Of a stretch of 64,000 nt of DNA, positions 23,478 through 31,336 are shown piece after piece (the first letter of the stretch is position 1; the number at the start of each line of letters is the position of its first letter). The notes beneath the pieces were generated by a model. It was not told the origin of the DNA. It saw nothing but the letters and a program-made list of their open reading frames with translations, and made no database searches. The stretch is from Priestia aryabhattai B8W22 (GTDB taxonomy: Bacteria; Bacillota; Bacilli; Bacillales; Bacillaceae_H): positions 62,001 to 126,000 of the forward strand of contig NZ_JYOO01000003.1 of NCBI RefSeq assembly GCF_000956595.1, given 5' to 3'. Both the position numbers and the translations under genes were made by a program.

Positions 23478-25130
23478 CTACTTCTTTTTATAAAATAGTC
23501 GCGAAATAATTAAACCGATAGCTCCTAAGACGATAAATAACAGGGCCCGGATAGCTATTGGGATAAAAGGTAAATCATATAAAATGAGTTTAAAAAGTGT
23601 TAAGAACAAAATGCCCACGCCGACATACGTTGCTGTTTTAAACGTTTTAAGTGATCCTATCACGAATGCAGCAATGGACAGCACTAGCCAAACGGCCGTC
23701 ATAATAAGCGTTTGTGTATTAGCGGAAAAATCATTGGTGCCAGCGACCGTCACTTCCGTTGCAAAAATTAAAGAAAGAATAGAAAAAACAATACTTCCTC
23801 CAATTTTGAACGTATCATGCTCATCTTTTTCTGTTTTTTGAATGCTGATCCATATAAATACTAGAATAGACGCTAACACAACAAGCCAATTTAATGTAGG
23901 AAAAGACAGCACTTCTTCGATTGGCGTAACTAAGATATACGTGGCGCTCAATATATAAATCGTATAAGAAAACAGTTGATGAAGAAGATTTTTATACGTC
24001 ATGGCTATATAGTAAACAGCCAGCCCTTGAATCACATATAAAATCACTCCTTCTCTTAAATCGACGAGCTGATGAATAAAAAACGCTACTGCAACAATTA
24101 AATAGGTAATAAAAAATTCAAATTTCTCTTTAGAACTTCTTGCTGCGTAAGCACCGAATGCGTAAATAATAACTAACGCAAGCAGCACCAGTGTAGTCGT
24201 GCCATCGTTGAAAACGGCGAGCAGCCAGCCGTACGTAACTGCTAAACTTGATAAAAGAGTAAACGCATATATTTGCAGTACGGACTTTGATAGAAAAAAA
24301 CTAGAAAGTAAGCATAAATGCTGAATAAGAATCGCCATACCTAATAACTCTTTTACACCATTATCGCCAACAAACGAATAGTAAATCAGCAGGGTAAGAT
24401 TTAATAGTACCGCAGAAAGCACATATAAAATAGAATATTTTTGTTTGACTGCCACATATAAAAAGGCTATATACAGAAGCGTTTCATAGCCGACGAAAAC
24501 GAGCGCATTAGGCGAATTACTTTCAATTAGAAACGGAACTAGTACGCCTCCCACTGCGCTAATAATCCCTAATGCCTGCGAACGATAAAAGACTGTCGCA
24601 ATAATCCCTAGGATAATCCAGCTCGCATTTAGGATAAAAGCAAGCGTTGGTCCCGTTAAATGATACAGGCTATGCATCGCAAACGTCGTTAACATGAGAA
24701 TAGGAACGGCTCCTCCTACAAGTACTTGCCCGAGCACCAGCCTGCCCTTTTTAATTTGGAAATGACCTGTCACAGCAAAACCTATCGAAACAACAAAGCC
24801 GAGAACAACTTTTGCTTTTTCATTCATTAACCCATAGTCAGAGGCTGCTTTAAATCCCCATAGCACGCCAATGATAAACACAAAAATAAAAATTCTCGGC
24901 AGCCATGTTTGAAAAAGAACTTTTTCCCAATCAACGGGTTCTTCTATTGCCTGTGAGCTTTTAGCAGCTGTTTGAGCAGGACGTTTAATCGTCTCCTGGC
25001 GCTGCTTGGGAGGAGCGTGAACTGCTGGTCTAGGAGAATTTGTTTTATATACGAGCGACTTTAGCGTGGCTACGTCTTCTTCTAAACTGCTTATTTTTCG
25101 TTCAAGCTCTTCTATCCTTTCTTTTTCCAT
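23478..25130 (-). CDS. DUF2339 multi-pass membrane protein
   Basis: A 550-residue protein with an N-terminal coiled coil (about residues 3-30), a Pro/Gln-rich linker, then VDWEKVLFQTWLPRIF and about 14-16 membrane segments. The coiled coil, linker and W-E-x-x-L-x-x-x-W-L motif followed by many membrane segments are the layout of DUF2339. Function is unknown. AAGGGTGAGG precedes the ATG. Single-gene unit between topB and the spl region. Confidence 0.85.
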   Translation of the reverse strand: MEKERIEELERKISSLEEDVATLKSLVYKTNSPRPAVHAPPKQRQETIKRPAQTAAKSSQAIEEPVDWEKVLFQTWLPRIFIFVFIIGVLWGFKAASDYGLMNEKAKVVLGFVVSIGFAVTGHFQIKKGRLVLGQVLVGGAVPILMLTTFAMHSLYHLTGPTLAFILNASWIILGIIATVFYRSQALGIISAVGGVLVPFLIESNSPNALVFVGYETLLYIAFLYVAVKQKYSILYVLSAVLLNLTLLIYYSFVGDNGVKELLGMAILIQHLCLLSSFFLSKSVLQIYAFTLLSSLAVTYGWLLAVFNDGTTTLVLLALVIIYAFGAYAARSSKEKFEFFITYLIVAVAFFIHQLVDLREGVILYVIQGLAVYYIAMTYKNLLHQLFSYTIYILSATYILVTPIEEVLSFPTLNWLVVLASILVFIWISIQKTEKDEHDTFKIGGSIVFSILSLIFATEVTVAGTNDFSANTQTLIMTAVWLVLSIAAFVIGSLKTFKTATYVGVGILFLTLFKLILYDLPFIPIAIRALLFIVLGAIGLIISRLFYKKK

Positions 25131-25304
25131 ATTTCCTCACCCTTTCTCTTTAAAGTATTTGTGATTTTTATATGTATATCTTACAGAACTTAACTATTAT
25201 ACCATTAAAAGGAATATCACTTAGAAACATTCTATTTTTAGCAAAAAAAAATACAGCGCCCTTTTCAAAAGAAAAGTTCGTTGTATAGGATGGGCCGCAT
25301 TTTT

Positions 25305-25541
25305 TTATGTCACTTTCTCGCTGTATGTACTATGAAACCCCGCTTCGATGTGGGCTACTTGAAAACTATGGTGACCAATTAAATATTTAACAATATCCAC
25401 ACGATCAATTTTACCAGGCTTATTGTTCATTGCTTCTCGCACCATAGATTGAAATGTTTCTTTGCAAAACTTCTTTTCATGAAGCAGAATCGTTTCACAA
25501 TACTCTTCATGGTCTCCTTCTGAAATACGATAATAATGCAT
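25305..25541 (-). CDS. Hypothetical small protein
   Basis: A 78-residue acidic protein (MHYYRISEGDHEEYCETILL) with several His and Cys residues. ATG 25541 is 8 bases after AGGGG; the GTG at 25550 overlaps that site. I do not recognise the family. A partial inverted repeat near 25250-25287 (CTTTTC/GAAAAG) may be its terminator. Confidence 0.6.
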   Translation of the reverse strand: MHYYRISEGDHEEYCETILLHEKKFCKETFQSMVREAMNNKPGKIDRVDIVKYLIGHHSFQVAHIEAGFHSTYSEKVT

Positions 25542-25642
25542 TTCTTTCACCCCTTTTTAATGTTATACCTATTACATACCCCAAATATTGCTATTTTAAC
25601 AAATTAATTTTATTATTCTTTATTTTTCCATTGGTATATGGT

Positions 25643-26086
25643 TTACAGAGCAACGTTTCGAAACTCATCGTTATAAATGCTAATTTGAAGACGCTGAGAA
25701 AAACGTTCTTCTTCAATGTAGGTCTCAGGCATTAATCCGACAGGATATACCTTCGGGTTTTCGCCACTTCCTAATATGTATACATACATCTTTCCTTCGT
25801 TTGTATATCGAACCTTCGTCGAAATACCTCCTTGCCTTTGAAGAGGCGCATAAACAGCTCTTACATTATCTCTGATTTCTTGTACAAACCCATGGAGTTC
25901 AACATCTGAATCATAATAGTGGTTTGCTTCATACAAGCCGTAAATACGAGACTTATCGATATCACATAATATGTTCCAAAATTCAGATAAATCTTCTTGG
26001 AACAACACTTGAATAAAATTTCGTGCAGCTTCTTGCTGTTCTTTTGTTAGTTCTTTTGTTAGCGCAAACTCTTCGTTTTTTAACAT
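25643..26086 (-). CDS. Hypothetical protein
   Basis: A 147-residue protein starting MLKNEEFALTKELTKEQQEA at ATG 26086 behind a strong GGAGGTGAC site; the open frame extends further but without a ribosome binding site. The first half is helical and acidic; the second half is beta-rich with GKMYVYILGSGENPKVYPVG. No known family is recognised. It follows splB by about 150 bases. Confidence 0.65.
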   Translation of the reverse strand: MLKNEEFALTKELTKEQQEAARNFIQVLFQEDLSEFWNILCDIDKSRIYGLYEANHYYDSDVELHGFVQEIRDNVRAVYAPLQRQGGISTKVRYTNEGKMYVYILGSGENPKVYPVGLMPETYIEEERFSQRLQISIYNDEFRNVAL

Positions 26087-26237
26087 CTCAGTCACCTCCC
26101 TTATGTATGTAATACGACAAGAGATACAAATAACCTCTTTTTTCAGCTTATTAGCAACCAATTTATTTTTTGCATTTAAAAGTGAAAAGCTATCTCGACT
26201 AAGATGCCAAAATAACTTTTCAATTACTGTAGAATAA

Positions 26238-27266
26238 TTACGTAAAATACTCGATTTTCGCATTTGGAAAATACTGATCAATGTAATATTCCAACGTCTC
26301 TCTTAATTCTTGTTCTTCATCTTTTGCGTATACATACTTTCCAATTCCGTAACGTCCCCATTTGTAGCGGCGCTCTTCTTCATTCATCTCAAGCTTTGTT
26401 TTCGGATAGTTTTTCTCAATCACTCGTTTGGCTGGCTTGGTAAAGCGATGCTGAATCATTTCAAATGTAATATCATCTCTTGACTCTTCAGGTATAGAAG
26501 CATCAAGCTTTTCAAACAACTGACGGTATCCCTCTTGCCAACCTTCATGAATGTAAATAGGCGCCACAATAAAGCCAAGTGGATATCCGGCTTTTGCAAC
26601 TTTATTAGCAGCCTCAAGCCGGTAATCGAGAGGAGATGTACCAGGTTCAAAATTTTTAATGACATAATCCGCATTTATGCTAAAACGAAAGCGCGTGCGG
26701 CCATTATGTTTAGCATCCAATAAATGATCCACGTGATGAAACTTAGTCACAAAGCGCAATTGACCTAGTTCACTTTCCCCAAAATATTCAATCGCACGCT
26801 TTAATGAATGTGTTAAATGGTCAATTCCTACGATATCAGATGTACAGGCCGCTTCAAATCGCGTTATTTGAGGGGCTCTTTCCCGCATATATTGCTCTGC
26901 TTGACCTAATATTTCTTCAACATTCACGTACGTGCGAATATATGGTTTGCTTCCCATTGTTGTTTGTAAGTAACAATAGTGACAGTGTCCCATACACCCT
27001 GTTGCAAACGGTATTGCATATTCAGCTGATGGTTTAGATGTATCAAATTTTAAGGTTTTACGCACACCAACTACTAAAGTGGACTTGGCATTGCGGTATT
27101 TTTGCAAATCATTTTTTCCCGGTATATTACGCACTTGATTATGAGAAGTTGTTTGACGAATCTCAATTCCCATCTTCTCAAACTTTTCTTTTAATTGAAC
27201 ACCAAGCGGGTACTCCATTGCCCCCGGCTCAATGTATACTAATTGAGGTACAAAAGGTTTTATCAT
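26238..27266 (-). CDS. splB: Spore photoproduct lyase
   Basis: A 342-residue radical SAM enzyme, same length as the B. subtilis enzyme. With the start at ATG 27266, the [4Fe-4S] Cys residues are 91, 95 and 98 (CMGHCHYCY) and the hydrogen-donor Cys is residue 141 in EAACTSDIVG; the Tyr pair is 97 and 99. These positions equal the published B. subtilis numbering. It reverses the thymine dimer spore photoproduct during germination. AAAAAAGGAAGTG precedes the ATG. It follows splA, separated by a terminator. Confidence 0.96.
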   Translation of the reverse strand: MIKPFVPQLVYIEPGAMEYPLGVQLKEKFEKMGIEIRQTTSHNQVRNIPGKNDLQKYRNAKSTLVVGVRKTLKFDTSKPSAEYAIPFATGCMGHCHYCYLQTTMGSKPYIRTYVNVEEILGQAEQYMRERAPQITRFEAACTSDIVGIDHLTHSLKRAIEYFGESELGQLRFVTKFHHVDHLLDAKHNGRTRFRFSINADYVIKNFEPGTSPLDYRLEAANKVAKAGYPLGFIVAPIYIHEGWQEGYRQLFEKLDASIPEESRDDITFEMIQHRFTKPAKRVIEKNYPKTKLEMNEEERRYKWGRYGIGKYVYAKDEEQELRETLEYYIDQYFPNAKIEYFT

Positions 27267-27343
27267 CATGTACACTTCCTTTTTTCTAATACTAATAGCG
27301 TTTGAAAAACAAAAAGACTCTATCCGTGGTAATTATTTTTCAA

Positions 27344-27374
27344 ACAAAAAAGACTCTCTGTTTAAGGAGAGCCT
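27344..27374 (-). terminator. Terminator between splA and splB
   Basis: GGCTCTC and GAGAGTC arms around CTTAAACA, followed by TTTTTTG, 5 bases after the splA stop. A second AGAGTCTTTTTG copy lies 40 bases further on (27310-27321) and could pair with the same GGCTCT arm. Confidence 0.8.
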
Positions 27375-27378
27375 TGCG

Positions 27379-27621
27379 TCAATTATATTGTTCATAATCA
27401 AATATCTTGTTATACATTTTCTCTGCTTCTTCATACGTTGAATACACGGCATCATCTTCAGCTAACAAATGATAAGACTCATGCAGAAACAGCGCTTTTT
27501 CACCTTTGTTTTCAGGATGTTCAACAATTTCAGCTTGATTAATATTGGCAACGTTCGCCGTATGAGGATTTCGGTAAATAACAAATACTTGATCTCCCAC
27601 TTGATATTCTTTTTTCTCCAC
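27379..27621 (-). CDS. splA: SplA, transcriptional regulator of the spl operon
   Basis: An 80-residue protein starting at GTG 27621, 8 bases after AAGGA (MEKKEYQVGDQVFVIYRNPH). The core VIYRNPHTANVANINQAEIV with LFLHESYHLL and AVYSTYEEAE is typical of SplA, which in B. subtilis is a TRAP-like factor that lowers spl expression. The upstream ATG codons at 27630 and 27627 are too close to AAAAGG. It is the first gene of splA-splB and sits behind a sigma-G-like promoter. Confidence 0.9.
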   Translation of the reverse strand: MEKKEYQVGDQVFVIYRNPHTANVANINQAEIVEHPENKGEKALFLHESYHLLAEDDAVYSTYEEAEKMYNKIFDYEQYN

Positions 27622-27652
27622 GATCATCATCCTTTTCTTCTTTCTTTACTCG

Positions 27653-27681
27653 TATGATGTCCGCTTTTGCTCATTTTATCC
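27653..27681 (-). promoter_or_regulatory. Candidate sigma-G promoter of splAB
   Basis: On the minus strand GGATA (27681-27677), 17-base spacer, CATCATA (27659-27653). The -10 box is perfect; the -35 box has one mismatch to GHATR. The 16-base string AGCGGACATCATACGA occurs here and also in the orphan gerB promoter at 17375-17390. Confidence 0.62.
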
Positions 27682-27712
27682 GGTAAACACACCTCATGGC
27701 ATCATCAAGAAT

Positions 27713-28672
27713 TCATACGCTTTTACGCTCAATAAACCGAAAAGGGAGCTCAATTTTTTGAGTCGCCTTGTTTCCGACTAATGTAAAAAGCGTTTCTCCC
27801 ATCTCTTTAAGAGGAAGTTCGATCGTTGTGATTTGTAAATATGAAGAAAGCGGATGATTATCAAAACCAATGATAGCTAAATCCCCTGGAACTAATATAC
27901 CGGCTTGTTCGCACTGAGCTTTTATTCCGATAGCGACTTGATCGTTTGTTACTAAAAGCGCCTGAGGCCTATCTTTCATCTGCACCAATTTTTTCACCAC
28001 TTTTTCACCATCTGTCACATTCAAACAGCCTTGAAAAACCCATTCTGAATGATAAGGCTGATTTATTCCTTTTATATATTCTTTGTATGCCTGTTGCCTC
28101 TGTTGACTATTTGTACCCGTCATTCTTCCAATACAGTAGCCAATATCCGTATATCCTTTTTCTTTTAAATACAGGAGCGCCTGCTTAAAAGCTGCATAAT
28201 GATCAACGTATACGGAGCGAATAGAACGATTCTGTACATTTTCGCACACGGCTATGGGCCCGTACTGCTGATAATATTCAATGGTGCTCCAGCTGCTGGC
28301 TCTAGAACAAATAATGACTCCATCAACCTGCTTTGTTTTTAGCATATGAAGCGCTTCTTCTTCTTTTTTCACATCATAGTTGGTCTGACAAATAACAAGC
28401 TGATACTGCTTTTCTAACGCTTGAGATGCCACTCCTTCTAAAAGCAGACTGAAATAAGGATGATTAATAAAAGGCAAAACGACGGCAATCATATTTGTTT
28501 TCCCTTTTGATAAGTGAACGGCATTAATGTTTTGTTCATAATTAAGTTCGTGAATAACCTGCTCTACCAGCCGGCGTTTTTCTTCTTTTACATACGGATG
28601 ATGATTTAGCACCCGGGATACAGTCGAAACAGATACACCAGCTTTTTTGGCGATATCTCGGATATTTGTCAT
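27713..28672 (-). CDS. LacI family transcriptional regulator
   Basis: A 319-residue repressor starting MTNIRDIAKKAGVSVSTVSR at ATG 28672 (AAAGGTG site). The N-terminal helix-turn-helix and hinge (VLNHHPYVKEEKRRLV) are followed by a periplasmic-binding-like sensor domain (MIAVVLPFINHPYFSLLLEG to FDNHPLSSY). Effector is unknown. A perfect 14-base palindrome lies 24 bases upstream, suggesting autoregulation. There is no adjacent sugar gene, so its regulon must lie elsewhere. Confidence 0.92.
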   Translation of the reverse strand: MTNIRDIAKKAGVSVSTVSRVLNHHPYVKEEKRRLVEQVIHELNYEQNINAVHLSKGKTNMIAVVLPFINHPYFSLLLEGVASQALEKQYQLVICQTNYDVKKEEEALHMLKTKQVDGVIICSRASSWSTIEYYQQYGPIAVCENVQNRSIRSVYVDHYAAFKQALLYLKEKGYTDIGYCIGRMTGTNSQQRQQAYKEYIKGINQPYHSEWVFQGCLNVTDGEKVVKKLVQMKDRPQALLVTNDQVAIGIKAQCEQAGILVPGDLAIIGFDNHPLSSYLQITTIELPLKEMGETLFTLVGNKATQKIELPFRFIERKSV

Positions 28673-28695
28673 GTTTTCACCTTTTTCTCTTGCGC

Positions 28696-28709
28696 TGAAA
28701 CGCGTTTCA
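28696..28709. promoter_or_regulatory. LacI/CcpA-type operator palindrome
   Basis: TGAAACGCGTTTCA, a perfect palindrome with central CpG; it also fits the cre consensus TGNAANCGNWNNCA. It lies between a TATAAT-like -10 (28737-28732, minus strand) and the start of the LacI gene. Confidence 0.75.
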
Positions 28710-28796
28710 TACTTTATTCTCATTATAAAGTGAAACAGCAATAAGCTAAACCCGTTACCATCGTGTTTTTATTCATTTACGTAAGGAGGTCATTTC

Positions 28797-28925
28797 ATGG
28801 GTATTTTATTATTCATTTTATTATGCGGAATTGAAATTGGAGGAGCGGCTTATGCACTTAAACAAAATGAGACGCTTTGGAAGGAGTTAGATAAAGAAAA
28901 GCCAGTTGATTTTTTCAAACAGTAA
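28797..28925 (+). CDS. 42-residue membrane-anchored small protein
   Basis: MGILLFILLCGIEIGGAAYA followed by a charged tail (LKQNETLWKELDKEKPVDFF). One hydrophobic segment covers residues 2-20, with a Gly-rich motif at its end. A near-perfect TAAGGAGGT site lies 7 bases before the ATG. No named family is recognised. It is divergent from the LacI gene and closed by a terminator. Confidence 0.72.
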   Translation: MGILLFILLCGIEIGGAAYALKQNETLWKELDKEKPVDFFKQ

Positions 28926-28960
28926 AAAACCCTTAAAAAGAACATTCTTTTTAAGGGTTT
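28926..28960. terminator. Bidirectional terminator
   Basis: AAACCCTTAAAAAG and CTTTTTAAGGGTTT arms around AACATT, between the small protein and the convergent transporter gene. Confidence 0.9.
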
Positions 28961-28964
28961 GATA

Positions 28965-30275
28965 TTACGCAGCCTCTTTAGATGATTTTGATTTTTTATT
29001 TAAACGAGGAAATCCAATTACAATTGCAATGATGCCGCAAACAGCTGTTAACATTGGATAAAATGTAAATGGAATAATCTCAACTGGTGAAACTTTAGCA
29101 AATCCTGCTGCTAGAAGCATTTGTGCACCGTAAGGGATAAGACCTTGAACGCTGCATGAAAACAAGTCAAGCAGACTGGCTGATTTTCGATTATCAATTG
29201 AATACTTATCAGAGATTTCTTTTGCTAACGGACCTGCCGTAATAATTGAAATCGTGTTATTAGCCGTGGCCAAATTGGTTAAACTTACTAATCCAGCGAT
29301 ACTGAATTCTCCACCTTTTTTTGTTTGAATACGTCGTGTTAATAAATTCAATAAGAACTGAATACCGCCGTTATAGCGAATGAGTTCAACCATTCCACCA
29401 ATTAAAAGAGATAAAATAATTAACTCCGACATTCCACCAATACCTTCTGTCACAGTTTTAGCAAGAGAAGAAAGCGTGTAGCTTCCATCAGCTAATCCAA
29501 TTACGCCGGCTAATACAATTCCTCCAGTTAAAATGCTTAAGACGTTTGCACCAAATATAGCAGCCACTAGTACGCCGATATATGGCAAGATTTTAAACCA
29601 GCTGAAATCTTTGATTTCTACTGAAGACGTGTTGCCAAGCGTCATGACAAACAATAGAATCACCGTAACGATCGCTGCAGGAAGGACAATAAAAAAGTTT
29701 ACTTTTAATTTATCTGACATATTTGTTTTTTGCGTACGAACTGCTGCAATGGTTGTATCAGAGATTATAGATAAATTATCTCCAAACATTGCACCACCAA
29801 TAACAGCGGCAATTGCTAATGTAATGGATACATGAGCCTGCTCACTGATTCCTACAGCGATAGGCCCCAATGCAGCGATGGTTCCCATTGACGTTCCCAT
29901 CGAAATTGAAATGAATGCGCCAATAACAAAGATTCCGACTACTACTAAGCTTTGCGGAAGTACAGAAAGCGCTAAGTTTACCGTTGAATCAACAGCTCCC
30001 ATGCCTTTAGCAACTTGAGAAAAAGCACCTGCTAAAATAAAAATAAGTACCATAATAATAATATCAGGATGCCCTGCTCCTTTAGCAAAACGTTCAACTT
30101 TTACATTAAGTGAATCTTTACGATTCATAGCCAGCGCCACAATGGCTGCAATGATAATGGCCACTAATACAGGGAGCTTATAAAAATCTCCCGTTATAAT
30201 TCCTGATCCGACAAACAGGACTAAAAAGACGCCCAGCGGTAACAGCGCCCAGCCGTTTCCTTTTTGTTGTTCCAT
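28965..30275 (-). CDS. metT: NhaC-family transporter under SAM riboswitch control (probable methionine transporter)
   Basis: A 436-residue protein of about 11 membrane segments, starting at ATG 30275 (MEQQKGNGWALLPLGVFLVL) behind AGAGGTG. GTSMGTIAALGPIAVGI and GAMFGDNLSIISDTTIAAVR are typical NhaC-superfamily motifs, with NNTISIITAGPLA near residue 345. A SAM-I riboswitch with a terminator precedes the gene. NhaC-like proteins under S-box control have been predicted to be methionine transporters (MetT), so methionine uptake is more likely than Na+/H+ exchange. The open frame upstream of ATG 30275 is riboswitch DNA, not coding sequence. Confidence 0.8.
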   Translation of the reverse strand: MEQQKGNGWALLPLGVFLVLFVGSGIITGDFYKLPVLVAIIIAAIVALAMNRKDSLNVKVERFAKGAGHPDIIIMVLIFILAGAFSQVAKGMGAVDSTVNLALSVLPQSLVVVGIFVIGAFISISMGTSMGTIAALGPIAVGISEQAHVSITLAIAAVIGGAMFGDNLSIISDTTIAAVRTQKTNMSDKLKVNFFIVLPAAIVTVILLFVMTLGNTSSVEIKDFSWFKILPYIGVLVAAIFGANVLSILTGGIVLAGVIGLADGSYTLSSLAKTVTEGIGGMSELIILSLLIGGMVELIRYNGGIQFLLNLLTRRIQTKKGGEFSIAGLVSLTNLATANNTISIITAGPLAKEISDKYSIDNRKSASLLDLFSCSVQGLIPYGAQMLLAAGFAKVSPVEIIPFTFYPMLTAVCGIIAIVIGFPRLNKKSKSSKEAA

Positions 30276-30300
30276 TCTTAACACCTCTTGTTTACGTAAT

Positions 30301-30468
30301 AAAAAAAGACCTCTTCTTATTGATAAGAAGAGGTCTCTTATTTGTATCATAAGATTACCCTTCTCATCTTCCAAACGAAACATCGTCTGCTGGATTTGGC
30401 ACCGCACTGCGTACAGCCAGTTGCCGAGACATCTCAGGGCCAGTCCCTCCGTCTCTCTTGATAAGAAG
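30301..30468 (-). ncRNA. SAM-I (S-box) riboswitch with intrinsic terminator
   Basis: The minus strand reads CTTATCAAGAGAGACGGAG, then GGACTGGCCCTGAGA and CGGCAACTGGC, the conserved S-box core (kink-turn, SAM pocket, P2-P3 joining). P1 closes near TGATACAAATAAGAG, overlapping the expected antiterminator. The terminator is AGACCTCTTCTTAT paired with ATAAGAAGAGGTCT followed by seven T (30338-30301). High SAM should fold the aptamer and stop transcription before the transporter gene. Confidence 0.93.
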
Positions 30469-30568
30469 TTTATAGTTGTTTTAAAAATAGTCTTTCACTA
30501 CTGTAATCTCTTTTTATATAATTGTCAAATGCTATTTCAGAAAAATATATAGTGAGAAAATTCTCACA

Positions 30569-31336
30569 TCAATTAGCTACGTCACGTTTTAAAAACGCTG
30601 CCCAAGCTACGCCCATAAAAAAGACAAAGTGTGCAACTAAGATGAAGATTGAAAATGAAATCGTCATGCCCTGAAACATCGTCTTCATGCCGTCCATATA
30701 CTGCACAAAGTTCGTGTTGGCGAACAGTAAAAATTTCCCCCACCATAAACCAAACTGTGATACTATTCCAGTTACTGCTTTCGCCCCGATACTTACAACA
30801 ATAGCTAGACTTGAAGCAAGCGCGCTGTTTCTGAATAAAGACGACAGCATAAATGCGAACGTCATCATCATAAACGTTTCCATATACGCACTGTCATACG
30901 TAAGCGTAATGTTTTTAAGCAGCTGCGCATCTCCTTCTAGACTGGCAAATCCAAAGAACAATGCTCCCCATACAAATGAAAAAAGCAAATAGCTCAGTAA
31001 GTAATATAAGCTAATTAAAATGAGCGTTATGTATTTGGATGCTAAAATCGTTGAACGTCTAGCCGGACGAATTAACAGAAGCTTAATGGTACCTGCTTCA
31101 AACTCTTTTGCAACCATTGACCCTCCGACAGCAAGAGCGAAAAATTGAACAAGAATGAGCATACCTGAACTAAATGACAGGAAGTTCAAAACGTTTTCTT
31201 CTGTTCCTGCACTGTTTGACACTTTCTTCATTAAAAGAGCCATACAAAGAGTTAAAATGCCTATTGTGATAAACGTGATTTTTGTACTTCTTTTGTGAAA
31301 CCATTTCATGTGTTCATTTTGAATTAACTTAAGCAT
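30569..31336 (-). CDS. ABC transporter permease (ABC-2 type)
   Basis: A 255-residue protein of six membrane segments starting MLKLIQNEHMKWFHKRSTKI; the ATG at 31336 overlaps the end of the ATPase gene by 8 bases. VAKEFEAGTIKLLLIRPARR near residue 78 is the typical cytoplasmic loop of ABC-2 permeases. With the upstream ATPase it forms an export system of the bacitracin/antimicrobial peptide exporter class. The substrate is unknown. Confidence 0.88.
   Translation of the reverse strand: MLKLIQNEHMKWFHKRSTKITFITIGILTLCMALLMKKVSNSAGTEENVLNFLSFSSGMLILVQFFALAVGGSMVAKEFEAGTIKLLLIRPARRSTILASKYITLILISLYYLLSYLLFSFVWGALFFGFASLEGDAQLLKNITLTYDSAYMETFMMMTFAFMLSSLFRNSALASSLAIVVSIGAKAVTGIVSQFGLWWGKFLLFANTNFVQYMDGMKTMFQGMTISFSIFILVAHFVFFMGVAWAAFLKRDVAN

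Noticed and set aside
26087-26281. Upstream extension of the hypothetical gene at 25643
   Set aside because: It would overlap the end of splB and has no ribosome binding site, while ATG 26086 has a strong one.
12890-30275. Arginine/ornithine or lactate/malate exchange for the NhaC-type gene at 12890
   Set aside because: Family motifs do not separate these options, and no regulatory element or neighbour helps.
30276-30407. N-terminal extension of the metT-like frame (44 residues)
   Set aside because: This DNA is the riboswitch aptamer and terminator; the ribosome binding site lies just before ATG 30275.
30552-30567. GTGAGAA-AA-TTCTCAC palindrome after the ABC permease gene
   Set aside because: Two-base loop is too short for a good hairpin; could be a weak terminator or chance, so not listed as a feature.
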